The position numbers and the translations under genes are program-made. Below are positions 45,336 to 55,474 of a stretch of 64,000 nt of DNA, in pieces; position 1 is the first letter of the stretch; each line of letters opens with the position of its first letter. The stretch is from Acidithrix ferrooxidans. GTDB lineage: Bacteria > Actinomycetota > Acidimicrobiia > Acidimicrobiales > Acidimicrobiaceae. The stretch is from the NCBI RefSeq assembly GCF_000949295.1, contig NZ_JXYS01000001.1:62001-126000 (forward strand), written 5' to 3'. Under the pieces are notes generated by a model. The model was given only the letters and a program-made list of their open reading frames with translations, was not told the DNA's origin and made no database searches.

Positions 45336-47710
45336 CGACCACAGAAAATCAAGCAAATCCGATTGGCTTTGGAAGAATGTTGCGCAAAGAAGACGCACGT
45401 TTTCTTCGGGGCAAGGGAAACTATGTAGATGACCTCAATTTGCCTGGGATGTTGCACGGTGCGGTTCTGCGATCTCCCTATGCCCATGCTCGCATCAAGT
45501 CAATTGATATCTCCGCAGCTCAAGCTCATCCTAAAGTAAAAGCGGTTATCACTGGGGAAATCCTTGAGACGCTGAATCTGGCTTGGATCCCATCACTCTC
45601 TCATGACGTGGTAGCTGTTTTAGCGACCGATAAAGTTCGCTTTCAAGGTCAAGAGGTTGCCTTTGTGGTTGCTGAGGATCGTTATTCCGCAAGAGATGCG
45701 CTGGAACTTATTGAGGTTGACTACGAAGTTTTACCACCGGTGGTGGATGCCAAAAAAGCACTTGATAAAGATGCGCCGGTGATTCGAGATGACATCGCTG
45801 GCAAGGTTGATAACTTTATTTTCGATTGGGAGTCGGGTGACAAAGCTGCTACAGATGAGGTCTTTGCGAACGCTGCCATCGTAGTCAACCAAGATATGTT
45901 ATATCCTCGAGTCCATCCTGCACCGATGGAGACTTGCGGGGCTGTTGCCTATATGGATCCGATAGATCAAAAACTTACGATCTATTCCACAACTCAAGCT
46001 CCACATGCACACAGAACCCTATATGCCCTAGTGGCGGGATTGCCAGAGCATAAGTTGAGGGTGGTCTCCCCTGATATTGGTGGCGGCTTTGGAAACAAGG
46101 TTGGAATCTATCCGGGTTATGTGCTGGCTATAGTTGGATCGATCCTTACCAAGCGACCAGTCAAGTGGATGGAGGATCGCTCTGAGAATTTGATGAGCAC
46201 CTCTTTCGCACGTGACTACCACATGAAGGGTTCGATTGCAGCTAGCGCCGATGGAAAGATTTTGGGTCTAAGGGTAGATGTCTTAGCCGACCACGGTGCC
46301 TTCAATAATACCGCTCAGCCGACCAAGTTTCCCGCAGGGTTCTTCCACGTCTTTACGGGTTCATACGATCTTATGGCTGCACATTGTTCTGTTCGGGGTG
46401 TCTATACCAATAAAGCACCAGGGGGCGTCGCCTACGCATGTTCGTTTAGGGTTACTGAGGCTGTCTATCTCGTTGAACGAATGGTTGATCGTTTGGCTCA
46501 AGAGCTAAAAATGGACCCTGCAGAACTGAGAATGAAGAACCTCCTTCGCCCAGAGCAATTCCCATATACATCTCCGACGGGTTGGGAGTACGACTCCGGT
46601 GAATATCCTCGGGCCCTTCGCTTAGCAATGGATATAGCTGGTTATGAGGAGCTTCGAAAGGAGCAGGCACAAAAACGGGCCAAAGGCGAGCTAATGGGAA
46701 TAGGCATTAGCTTTTTTACCGAGACGGTTGGCGCTGGTCCTAAGCGCCATATGGATATTTTAGGGCTCGGAATGGCTGACGGCTGTGAAGTTCGTGTTCA
46801 TCCTACCGGTAAGGCGGTTGTTCGGCTATCGGTTCAGAGTCAAGGACAGGGCCATGAAACTACATTTGCTCAGATCGTCTCTGAGGTAACTGGTATTCCA
46901 CCAGAAGATATTGACGTGGTACACGGTGACACCGACAATACCCCATTTGGCCTTGGCACCTATGGATCTCGTTCGACCCCGGTATCTGGCGCAGCCGCAG
47001 CTATAGCTGCACGACGTGTGGTTGATAAAGCACGAATTGTGGCTAGTGCCATGCTGGAGTGCGCACCTGAAGACCTGGAATGGGAGAAGGGCCGCTTCAA
47101 CATCAAAGGTGATAAGTCAGTGGGCAAAACCATGGCCGAGATAGCACTTGGTGCTCACGGAACGGTAGAGCTACCAGAAGGGGTAGAAGGTCACCTAAAT
47201 GCTGAGTGTGTCTATGATCCGCCGAATTTGACTTATCCATTCGGAGCCTATATTTGTGTTGTTGATGTGGATCCTGCAACTGCCAAGGTTTCGGTACGGC
47301 GATTCATTGCTGTCGATGACTGTGGTCCAAGAATCAATCCGATGATCGTTGAAGGTCAGGTACATGGTGGTCTTGCAGACGGAGTGGGAATGGCCCTCAT
47401 GGAAGTTATTGCCTTTGATGAAGATGGCAATAACCTTGGTGCGTCGTTTATGGACTACCTTATTCCTACTTCCTTAGAATGTCCTTCTTGGGAGACCGGT
47501 GCCACTGTAACGCCGTCCCCACATCATCCTCTTGGGCTAAAGGGGGTTGGTGAATCGGCTACAGTAGGATCACCGCCGGCGGTTGTCAATGCAGTCATTG
47601 ATGCGCTAGCTCCGTATGGCGTCAAGCACGCAGATATGCCGCTTACGCCAGCTCAAGTCTGGCAGGCAATGCAAGGTGCGCCCTATAGGACGGATTTGGC
47701 AATCCAGTGA
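45332..47710 (+). CDS. coxL: CO dehydrogenase large (Mo) subunit CoxL, form I
   Basis: Molybdopterin-cytosine-dinucleotide catalytic subunit. It carries the form I active-site signature AYACSFR (AYxCSFR; cysteine at about residue 370), which marks true aerobic CO dehydrogenases and separates them from form II homologues. The catalytic glutamate is in GVGESATVGSP near the C-terminus. Start ATG 45332 overlaps the coxS stop (792 aa). An upstream in-frame start at 45275 lies inside coxS. CO oxidation would supply electrons for respiration. Enzyme maturation needs genes not seen here. Confidence 0.93.
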   Translation: MTTTENQANPIGFGRMLRKEDARFLRGKGNYVDDLNLPGMLHGAVLRSPYAHARIKSIDISAAQAHPKVKAVITGEILETLNLAWIPSLSHDVVAVLATDKVRFQGQEVAFVVAEDRYSARDALELIEVDYEVLPPVVDAKKALDKDAPVIRDDIAGKVDNFIFDWESGDKAATDEVFANAAIVVNQDMLYPRVHPAPMETCGAVAYMDPIDQKLTIYSTTQAPHAHRTLYALVAGLPEHKLRVVSPDIGGGFGNKVGIYPGYVLAIVGSILTKRPVKWMEDRSENLMSTSFARDYHMKGSIAASADGKILGLRVDVLADHGAFNNTAQPTKFPAGFFHVFTGSYDLMAAHCSVRGVYTNKAPGGVAYACSFRVTEAVYLVERMVDRLAQELKMDPAELRMKNLLRPEQFPYTSPTGWEYDSGEYPRALRLAMDIAGYEELRKEQAQKRAKGELMGIGISFFTETVGAGPKRHMDILGLGMADGCEVRVHPTGKAVVRLSVQSQGQGHETTFAQIVSEVTGIPPEDIDVVHGDTDNTPFGLGTYGSRSTPVSGAAAAIAARRVVDKARIVASAMLECAPEDLEWEKGRFNIKGDKSVGKTMAEIALGAHGTVELPEGVEGHLNAECVYDPPNLTYPFGAYICVVDVDPATAKVSVRRFIAVDDCGPRINPMIVEGQVHGGLADGVGMALMEVIAFDEDGNNLGASFMDYLIPTSLECPSWETGATVTPSPHHPLGLKGVGESATVGSPPAVVNAVIDALAPYGVKHADMPLTPAQVWQAMQGAPYRTDLAIQ

Positions 47711-48600
47711 CACGAATCGATGTAATGGATAGAGCAGCGGAGTTGCGACGACAGAGGGTTCCCTTTGTCTTGGCAACTGTAGTGCGGGCCCAATCGCCAA
47801 CGAGTGCAAGGCCAGGAGACTGTGCGGTGATTCTTTCGGATGGGACGATCGAAGGTTTTGTTGGTGGCTCTTGTGCCTTGACTACAGTTAAGGCTGAGTC
47901 GCTGCGGGTTCTCTCAAGAGAGTTCTCGGCACTTTTGATCATCTCGCCCCATAGTACTCAAAGCGATGAAAATGACTCAGATGGCGAGGTGATAAGGGCC
48001 TTCAACCCTTGCCTTTCAGGCGGGACCTTGGAGATGTTTTTAGAACCTTCACTTCCTGAGCCGACGATTGTGATCTATGGTGACTCTCCAATTGCTCAGG
48101 CACTTTTAGATGCAGCGGCAGTTGTTGGCTTTAGGCCACTTGAGGGCACTTTCATGGGATCTAAGGAGCTTGAAAGTGACTTCGTCGTCATCGCTACCCA
48201 TGGGATCGACGAAGAGCCGGCGCTTATTGAGGCCTTGGAGTCAAAGGCAAGTTATATCGGCCTTGTGGCTTCAAGAAGGCGGGGAGCTGGCGTTCTAAGT
48301 CTTCTAGAGGATAAGGGCTATGACCTAAGTAGGATAAAGTCTCCAGCTGGACTAGACATCGGTGGGCGGACTCCTGGTGAGATTGCAATATCCATCTTGG
48401 CAGAGATAGTTACCCGAAGAAATTCAAGGTCGCACCGAGCTGAAACTTTGGCGCCCAACTATCCACAGATTGGGATTGACCCAATCTGTGGGATGGATGT
48501 AGTGATCGACGCCAGCGCCATTACTGTCAATTTAGGTGGCATCGACTACTACTTTTGTTGTAATGGTTGCAGAGTTAACTTCCAAAAGCAACATAGCTGA
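47707..48600 (+). CDS. XdhC/CoxF-like maturation protein fused to a YHS domain
   Basis: Predicted accessory protein for molybdenum-cofactor insertion. The N-terminal XdhC domain (VLATVVRAQSPTSARPGD, FVGGSCAL) precedes a Rossmann-like domain with YGDSP, GLVASRRR and IGGRTPGEIA. A C-terminal YHS metal-binding domain (DPICGMDV ... YYFCCNGC) is appended over the last 40 or so residues. It starts at GTG 47707, overlapping the coxL stop, so it is co-translated with the enzyme. The YHS fusion suggests copper or other metal handling, perhaps for the Mo-S-Cu site; that is inference. Confidence 0.87.
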   Translation: MTRIDVMDRAAELRRQRVPFVLATVVRAQSPTSARPGDCAVILSDGTIEGFVGGSCALTTVKAESLRVLSREFSALLIISPHSTQSDENDSDGEVIRAFNPCLSGGTLEMFLEPSLPEPTIVIYGDSPIAQALLDAAAVVGFRPLEGTFMGSKELESDFVVIATHGIDEEPALIEALESKASYIGLVASRRRGAGVLSLLEDKGYDLSRIKSPAGLDIGGRTPGEIAISILAEIVTRRNSRSHRAETLAPNYPQIGIDPICGMDVVIDASAITVNLGGIDYYFCCNGCRVNFQKQHS

Positions 48601-50456
48601 TCGAGGCGGAATCCTTACCTCCGCATGGAGCATCGTGCTGTTGATGCGGTTTTTTCAACCACACTCGGATTAGCGAAACAGAGATTAGCAATACCGTGAT
48701 AACCAAGTGCTAAGGCGACCCCTTCGATCAGTCGATATTATTGATTTGGCCAGGAGATCGCGCTTTTCTTGGCCAAACCTTTTTGGAAAAGTACTTGAGG
48801 GTTGCATGGAGAAGCTGTGTTGCGCTGTGGTACAAGACTTTCGGTCCATCTTTTTCGACTCTAATCTCATCGATGATTAGGAAAGATGATTTGTTTGTGG
48901 GCTTAGAGGTAGATGGTCTCAAAAATCTAAATCTTCCCAGGGAAAGGAGAATAGGTTGTCTCGAACTCCTAGTTGAGGTACCGATTATCCCCACGAATAA
49001 TTCAGTTTGAGATACGACTAACGGTACAAGAATGGAGGTGGCTTAGATCTTATAAAAGTTACAAAGCTATTGCAGGCTCCGAAGGAGATTGCCAGGAGAG
49101 GGTAACTACCTAGGCAACCCAAGAATATATATTAGATTGGCGAGTGAGCGAGATCTACTGGTTGATATTTGCTCCTAGGATCGATTGATCTACTTAGGCG
49201 CGGGTAATATGAGCATCGGGCCGGTCGAAAGTCTTTTGGGTTTTGTTTTTTTGGAATACTAGATTGTTTCTCGAGCGCGACACTCTATTGCATCAATTGA
49301 CTAGCATGTGTCAATAGAGGGTGTTTTCACCCCTAATTCTGGGCTGTGATGATTCGAGACCGCGCTCATCAAGGTGAGTTTCTAAAAGCTCGAGTCAGAG
49401 TGAACACTGGTCTTTCTGAGGCTTGGCTAGATTCGTTTATAGTTGTCGATTGGACACCCTAAGGCATTGACTGAATGCCAAAGGAGTTTTGGGGTGACCA
49501 AGATTACGACTCTTGGGTCTATTACCAGTGGATATAGATATCTAAAGTTGACCGTTTGAAATGCTTAGGCAAGTTTATGAACCATGGAATTGATCGATTT
49601 TCTATCCGTCGTGCCGTGCAGTGTTAGATCGATATCAAGGCAAAGGCAAAATTGTCGAACGCTCTTTCTTTGGTGCCAGATCATGATACGCCTTAGGGAA
49701 TCCCTCATGGCTGATATCCTATCGAGCATTCACATTACAATATCTGGGATGAGATGACGATAGTGGATCAGTGCAGATATTACCAAGAGATCAATTCGCA
49801 CTAGATTGCTGGTGAGTAGTTCATGATTTTTATGCAATTGGGAGCTTTTGCTTTTCCAAATGGTCAATTTGTGTGATAAGTTTCGGTTCATTGTATAGCC
49901 TTTTGTCCGCCGTCTATGAGATCGCTCTTTTCTAACTGGGGCGGCACGAGGCCAGATAGGCGAAATTAAAAGTTTGATTTATAGTTTGATGAAATTATAA
50001 ATTACTATAATTATTTAAGTTCAACTAATGCGAATCGACTATAGGTCGATATCCATTGATAGGTTTTCTAGGAGCGGAACGCCTAAATTGGGGCAAGACT
50101 GTGGTTATGCGTAGGTGAGCTTCAGCTCCGATGAGCTTTGAAAGTAGAGTTTCGAGAGATCAAATGGATCAAGGAAGCTCTATTACAAGACGGTTTTTTG
50201 TGGCATCAGGTGAATAAAGATGAGGCTCATGGGATTGAGTTGCGCATCGCTTATGAGTTTGGGGTCTCTATTGGCCATATCACTGAGAGATAATTCGTAT
50301 TGCTAAAAGGACGATCCGAATTTGAGATTCTAAATGAGAGATTCAGGCGTTTATGAGGGGTGTATTGATTGCTTTATTTTCACTCGCTGGGTAGTTTTGG
50401 ATAGATCATTGCCAGAGGTAAGCCCGGAGTCAGTTTTGGATAGACGGAGGAGCTAA
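48601..50456. other. 1.9 kb region without convincing genes
   Basis: Both strands show only short, interrupted frames. Some stretches near 49330-49450 and 50138-50293 look coding-like for 30-50 codons, suggesting decayed genes, but I recognise no family. A GGCATT/AATGCC hairpin lies at about 49463-49479. Confidence 0.4.
50138..50293 (+). CDS. Possible 51-aa protein or gene fragment
   Basis: TTG-initiated frame encoding a 51-residue, mostly helical, charged peptide (KVEFREIKWIKEALL ... SIGHITER). There is no ribosome binding site or known motif. It may be the tail of a decayed gene. Confidence 0.2.
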   Translation: MKVEFREIKWIKEALLQDGFLWHQVNKDEAHGIELRIAYEFGVSIGHITER

Positions 50457-53447
50457 ATGGACGAGAAGTTCGAGAAGATGTCACGTCTTTATCAGGCCCT
50501 CTATGAGATCAATGAAGCTATTTTGCGTCTCGAAGATGAAAGCCACCTCTTTCCGCTGATCTGCGACATTGCGGTTTCTCTTGGTGGAATGAGACTTGCT
50601 TGGATTGGGCGCCCGGATCTCGAATCAGGAAGTATGACTCGCCTAGTCTCTTCTGGGGCTACTGCGTATTTAGATGGAATTGAGATCTTCGTCGATCCAT
50701 CTTCTGACTTCGGACAAGGCCCAACTGGACACGTTTGGCGTGAAGGTCAAAATGTCATAATCAATGATTTTCACTCTTCTGAAATGACAGATCCATGGAA
50801 AGAGCGTGCTGTTACCAATAGAATTAATTCATGTGGATCTTTCCCAATCTTTCGTGGCGGTGAGATCTTTGCGATCTTTACGGCCTATCACGAACAGATA
50901 GGTGCTTTCGATAGCGATGTTGTTGCGCTCTTGGACGAGCTATCTCGTGATGTAACTTTTGCTCTTGAAAACTTTGACCGAAACGCGGAAATCGAGAGAA
51001 GTTCCTCTGAGCTCGCTGCTAAGGAGCGCCACTTCCGCGCCTATTTCGAGCATTCGATGGTTGGAATGATAGCATTAACCAAGGATGGGATGATCCTAGA
51101 GGCGAATAGTCGCTTTTGTGAGATGCTCGGTTACAAACAAGATGAGCTCCCCAGAAATATCGTATATGGCCTCTCGCACCCCGATGACATTGAGCTGAGT
51201 AAGGCGTTTTTAGCTAGAGCTTCTCAGGCGACTGGTGGTTATTTTGTCCTAGATAAGCGTTACATCCATAAGGATGGCTCAACTATTCGTGTTCATAATA
51301 CCGTAGGGGTGGTCACTGATGCTTTGGGTAACTTCGACTATTTAGTCGCTGCAGTTGAAAATGTAAATGAGCGTGACGAACGGCGCAATCGAATAGAGTT
51401 ACTCGGTCGAATTATCGATAATTCTCTCAACGAAGTGCTAATCTATGAAGCCAAGTCGCTGCGCTTTACATGGGCCAACCGTGGATCATTGATTAACCTT
51501 GGTTATAGCGCTTTAGAGCTAAATGAGATGGATGCTCTGGCGATTAAGCCTGATTTTGATTTGGCCAGCTTCATGGAGCTGGCCTCACCGCTATTGGATA
51601 AGACTAAGGAGATATTGGTCTTTGAGTCGGTCCGTCAACGCAAAGATGGGTCAAGATATCCAGTAGAAGTTCACCTTCAGATTGCCGAAGTGGGCGAGGA
51701 GCGTTTCTTCGTCGCTGTTGTATTGGATATTACCGCTCGGATTGAGAGTCGAGATCGTCTTCTTACTGCGGCGAGTCTCTTTACTAACAGTAGAGAAGGC
51801 ATAGCGATTGCTGACGCCGACTTTAGGGTCACTGCTATCAACTCCTCTTTTACTAGGATTACCGGCTATAGCGAAGAAGATGCAATCGATACTTATGTAG
51901 CACCGACTGATTCACCGATGGTCTTTGATGGTGGTTTCGGCGAGGATTGGTCGAAGCTGTTGCGGAACGGTGAGTTTGACGGCGACCTATGGAGCCATCG
52001 CAAGGATGGATTCGGGTATTTGAATCGATTTTCAATTCGCCACATTCGTGACGATCGAGAGATGGTGGTGGGCTACGCCGGATTTTATAAGGATGTCACC
52101 CAGGAGAGATCAAACGAGGAACGCCTTCGTAACGCCGAGATGACTGACTCTTTGACCGGTCTTATGAACCGCAACTCCTTCATGGTGGCCACGGTTGAAC
52201 TCTTTGAGTCAGAGTCAAAGGCAATGGGTGGCGTTGCTCTTTTGCTTGTCAACCTCGATCACTTTAAAGCTGTCAATGAGGCCTATGGCTATTCGATAGG
52301 CGACGTCGCATTGCAGAGGCTTGGTAGTCGGTTTGAAGCTATGATAGATCCAAAGAGGCCGATCTGTCGCTTGGGCGGCGATGAATTTGCGATGGCCGTT
52401 GCCACGAAGGATCCACTCGATGCGCTGGATTTCGCACAGTCTGTTTTGGGATTGATAAATCAGCCAATTGAGACGGAAGCCGGTGAAGTTCACTTAGGAG
52501 CTTTCATTGGCATCTCGCTTTACCCGGATGATTCTAGTGACTTTGAGTCACTCTTTATCTTGGCTAATTCGGCTCTAGAACGCGCTCGTCATGGTGGTTC
52601 AAATAAGATCCTTCTTTTCGACTCCTCGAATATTGGGGCCTATACTCGATCCCTCGAGATCCAGAAGTCTTTCCGAAGGGCGCTTTCCAATGATGAGCTG
52701 TACTTGGTTTATCAGCCGATAGTTTCGCTCAGGGATGGGTCAATTCGAAGTTTTGAGGCTCTCTTGCGTTGGAATCATCCTAAATTGGGTGAGGTCCCGC
52801 CATCCGAAATAATCCGAATCGCTGAGCGATCTGGGTTTATAATTCCACTGGGAAATTGGATAATTAGTCGAGCCCTCGCGCAGTTGGCTAGCTGGCATCG
52901 TGATGGGGTCGATGTGGCGATGCTCTCGATCAATGTATCAGCGATTCAGTTTTTAGACGGCAGCTTGGTCTCGATCTTGGGAGACAAGCTACGCCAATAT
53001 GGTCTTGGAAATGGCGTGGTAGAGGTGGAGATTACTGAAACTATCGCTATGACAAATGTTGATGAGTCACAGGCACAGATCGAAAAGCTAAAAGATTTAG
53101 GCGTGGGCATCTCCATCGACGATTTTGGCACAGGCTATTCGTCTCTCAGCTATCTTCGTAAATTTCCCGCCACAACGATCAAGATCGACCAAAGCTTTAC
53201 GAGTGAATTGGTTGAGAACGTTGAAGTTAGCACCATAGTAGAGTCGGTCATAAGGATTGCAGATGCTCTGGGCGCTGAGATCGTGGCGGAGGGGGTCGAA
53301 ACTATAGCACAATTTGAGGTTCTGCAACGTATGGGTTGTGCAAACGTGCAGGGATATCTTATTGCCAGGCCAATGTTGCCGGAAAAGGTGGCACCTTTTA
53401 TTGAAAAAGTAGCGCAAGATCCGTGGTATTTTTTATGCCAGGAGTGA
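50457..53447 (+). CDS. GAF-PAS-GGDEF-EAL c-di-GMP enzyme
   Basis: 996-aa soluble regulator. A GAF domain (about residues 15-175) and three PAS domains (about 190-305, 315-430, 438-555) precede a GGDEF domain with intact RLGGDEF and an EAL domain with EALLRWNHP, NVSAIQF, EITET, DDFGTGYSS, KIDQSF and EGVET. Both catalytic halves look competent, so it could make and degrade c-di-GMP. Unlike the cyclase at the left end, it lacks the RxxD inhibitory site (DPKR stands there). ATG 50457 follows GGAGG. It is monocistronic inside the dcw interruption. Confidence 0.93.
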   Translation: MDEKFEKMSRLYQALYEINEAILRLEDESHLFPLICDIAVSLGGMRLAWIGRPDLESGSMTRLVSSGATAYLDGIEIFVDPSSDFGQGPTGHVWREGQNVIINDFHSSEMTDPWKERAVTNRINSCGSFPIFRGGEIFAIFTAYHEQIGAFDSDVVALLDELSRDVTFALENFDRNAEIERSSSELAAKERHFRAYFEHSMVGMIALTKDGMILEANSRFCEMLGYKQDELPRNIVYGLSHPDDIELSKAFLARASQATGGYFVLDKRYIHKDGSTIRVHNTVGVVTDALGNFDYLVAAVENVNERDERRNRIELLGRIIDNSLNEVLIYEAKSLRFTWANRGSLINLGYSALELNEMDALAIKPDFDLASFMELASPLLDKTKEILVFESVRQRKDGSRYPVEVHLQIAEVGEERFFVAVVLDITARIESRDRLLTAASLFTNSREGIAIADADFRVTAINSSFTRITGYSEEDAIDTYVAPTDSPMVFDGGFGEDWSKLLRNGEFDGDLWSHRKDGFGYLNRFSIRHIRDDREMVVGYAGFYKDVTQERSNEERLRNAEMTDSLTGLMNRNSFMVATVELFESESKAMGGVALLLVNLDHFKAVNEAYGYSIGDVALQRLGSRFEAMIDPKRPICRLGGDEFAMAVATKDPLDALDFAQSVLGLINQPIETEAGEVHLGAFIGISLYPDDSSDFESLFILANSALERARHGGSNKILLFDSSNIGAYTRSLEIQKSFRRALSNDELYLVYQPIVSLRDGSIRSFEALLRWNHPKLGEVPPSEIIRIAERSGFIIPLGNWIISRALAQLASWHRDGVDVAMLSINVSAIQFLDGSLVSILGDKLRQYGLGNGVVEVEITETIAMTNVDESQAQIEKLKDLGVGISIDDFGTGYSSLSYLRKFPATTIKIDQSFTSELVENVEVSTIVESVIRIADALGAEIVAEGVETIAQFEVLQRMGCANVQGYLIARPMLPEKVAPFIEKVAQDPWYFLCQE

Positions 53448-53893
53448 AGCTAGTTCCCCTTGGGACTTTCCTTTTTGCGACTAACTACGCTTTTCTAATC
53501 GATTTTGAATCAAATGTTGATTCAAATTCTTGCCCTTCGGGTTTGTTTATTAAGTAACTTTGGGTTGTTACTGCTTCGATTCGATGCGGATGGTAATGAA
53601 GTTAATGGCAGGTTTTGGGCGATAGCGAAATCAAAAAAAAGTAGTTACGGTCGAAAATTATCAGGAACAATAGCGCCGACTTATCGTAATATTTGGAGTT
53701 TACCATTAGTGTGATGACACTAGTCTCCGGAACGCTCCAGTCCATAACAAGCGGTATTCCAATTCTGAAGGTCATCATCGCCTTGGATCTGTGATTTTGC
53801 TATTTTGGGACGGCCTTGGCTTTTTTGGCTTCCCCAATCATCATTTGGATCATCAAGACCTCATAACCGGTGCCTTCTCCCTGTGGTCGTGAG

Positions 53894-53917
53894 AGTGCTC
53901 CTCGAAGTGCTCCTCGA
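53894..53917. repeat. 12-bp tandem repeat, 2 copies
   Basis: Two perfect copies of AGTGCTCCTCGA followed by AGTG. Confidence 0.85.
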
Positions 53918-54379
53918 AGTGGTCGCGATTTGTATTTCATAGAGATGTAATTAGCTGCTGTTGAGCAGCCATCGACAATTGGTCGTCTTTGACTTGGTCG
54001 ATGGCTCTTGATAATTGTCGCGTAATGAGTCCTATAATTTGCGGTGATTGGTTAGGAGATAGGTGGTTTGATGACCCATCTTGAATTGATAAAGATGGCA
54101 GTAAATGAATATGTTGCTACTTTTTGGCTGACTAAATGGCGGTCATTGCAAATAATTACCATGGTTTATTAAAGTTGAAGATTTGATTCCAGTGACTTAT
54201 CTATAGGGGCAACTAGAAATCATTTAAAGTTTTTCATGGCTGTGATTAATATCTTAGTATTGTCGCGTTTTGAACTTGGTATTTTATAAGGGTTATTTTA
54301 ATCGTTGAGAGGTTGGATCTCGCTAGTGAAGGGTGAATTTATTTTTAGTATAAAACCTTTTGCCGAAATAGTCTGTGCG

Positions 54380-54467
54380 TTGATCTGGCTTTGATCTGGC
54401 TTTGATCTGGCTTTGATCTGGCTTTGATCTGGCTTTGATCTGGCTTTGATCTGGCTTTGATCTGGCT
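54380..54467. repeat. 11-bp tandem repeat, 8 copies
   Basis: Eight perfect copies of TTGATCTGGCT plus a partial ninth. The period equals about one helical turn, so all copies face the same side of the DNA. No spacers, so it is not a CRISPR. Confidence 0.97.
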
Positions 54468-54504
54468 TTGATTTACATGGTAGGGGTTTCGGCAGGTGGT
54501 TCTT

Positions 54505-54536
54505 GGCTGTCTGCGAGTAAGGCTGTCTGCGAGTAA
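54505..54536. repeat. 16-bp tandem repeat, 2 copies
   Basis: Two perfect copies of GGCTGTCTGCGAGTAA. Confidence 0.9.
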
Positions 54537-54864
54537 GAAAGTGACTCCTTGAGGGTTGCTTGTCCATGTGACTACAGTCTCAATAGACCTGTAGCTTCAA
54601 TCGAACTGCCAAGGAGAAAGCTGTTGGATGGAAGATCATCGTCGTTTCTCTTCCTCAGGTCTCTATATCAGCTATCGCGTCGATTTCTTAGCGGCAAGAG
54701 ACGATCGACAGAGCTGATCGGCAGAGATTAAAAAGCTTGGCAACGAATCCTCCCATAGAGCGAGTTGGGTCATGCATATGAGGTGGATATGCTAGTTGAC
54801 CCTATCTGTTGAGGCAATTGTGCTACTGCGATTAGAAGATTCAAACAGTGCTAGGGCTTGATTT

Positions 54865-54898
54865 TTGAAGGTGACTTTGAAGGTGACTTTGAAGGTGA
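54865..54898. repeat. 12-bp tandem repeat, 2.8 copies
   Basis: TTGAAGGTGACT repeated head to tail, with the last copy missing two bases. Confidence 0.9.
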
Positions 54899-55028
54899 AA
54901 ATTGTCCCATTGCTATCAACCTTGGAATTTGGACTTTCTTGTTGAGCGAGTAATCACACTTTGTTTTTGATTTGCCTTAGCGCTAGGGCATGTGATTGCT
55001 ATCTCGTTAGTACGTATTCATATTTTAT

Positions 55029-55074
55029 GTTGCTAACAGTGTTGCTAACAGTGTTGCTAACAGTGTTGCTAACA
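55029..55074. repeat. 12-bp tandem repeat, 3.8 copies
   Basis: GTTGCTAACAGT repeated head to tail, with the last copy missing two bases. Confidence 0.95.
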
Positions 55075-55474
55075 AAGGTCTTTGAATGCCCTTGATTAAT
55101 TGGCCTGGGTAAAGCTGAGGCCTTTGGATCTTATTTGAGCGGACTTGGACGCATTGGTTTGGCCTTTATTGTCGCCATTAAATCTTAGTGGATGAACCGT
55201 TGAGTGATCGATTACATTACGACCATGGATGCGAAAACCTAACTCAGGGCGCAAGCCCGCCAAGGCATTAGGCGCTAGGGTTATTCTTCAAAAGGAAATC
55301 GTCGCTGGCTGTAGTGTGCGCCGGATGCATCTATTGAATAGATGTCCGAGCGCGCAACGAGGCGGCCATAGCGTCGCTTGGTGCGTGCGATGATGGTCCA
55401 AAGATGGTGAAATTTTCAAACTCGATTCTCGAGAGTTGCAACTCGAAGTCTTAAAGTTAAAAAGTAGGTACGAT

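Larger units (their letters stand above)
53448..55474. other. 2 kb repeat-rich intergenic region before murG
   Basis: No gene is recognisable. It holds five separate short tandem arrays (each listed) and a 17-nt palindrome at 55328-55344 (CATCTATT-G-AATAGATG). The murG promoter must lie in its right part. Confidence 0.5.

Noticed and set aside
44838-47710. Xanthine dehydrogenase or aldehyde oxidoreductase instead of CO dehydrogenase
   Set aside because: The AYxCSFR motif and the M-S-L gene order favour form I CO dehydrogenase.
54380-54467. Possible CRISPR array
   Set aside because: Copies are contiguous with no spacers and the unit is only 11 bp; no cas genes are present.
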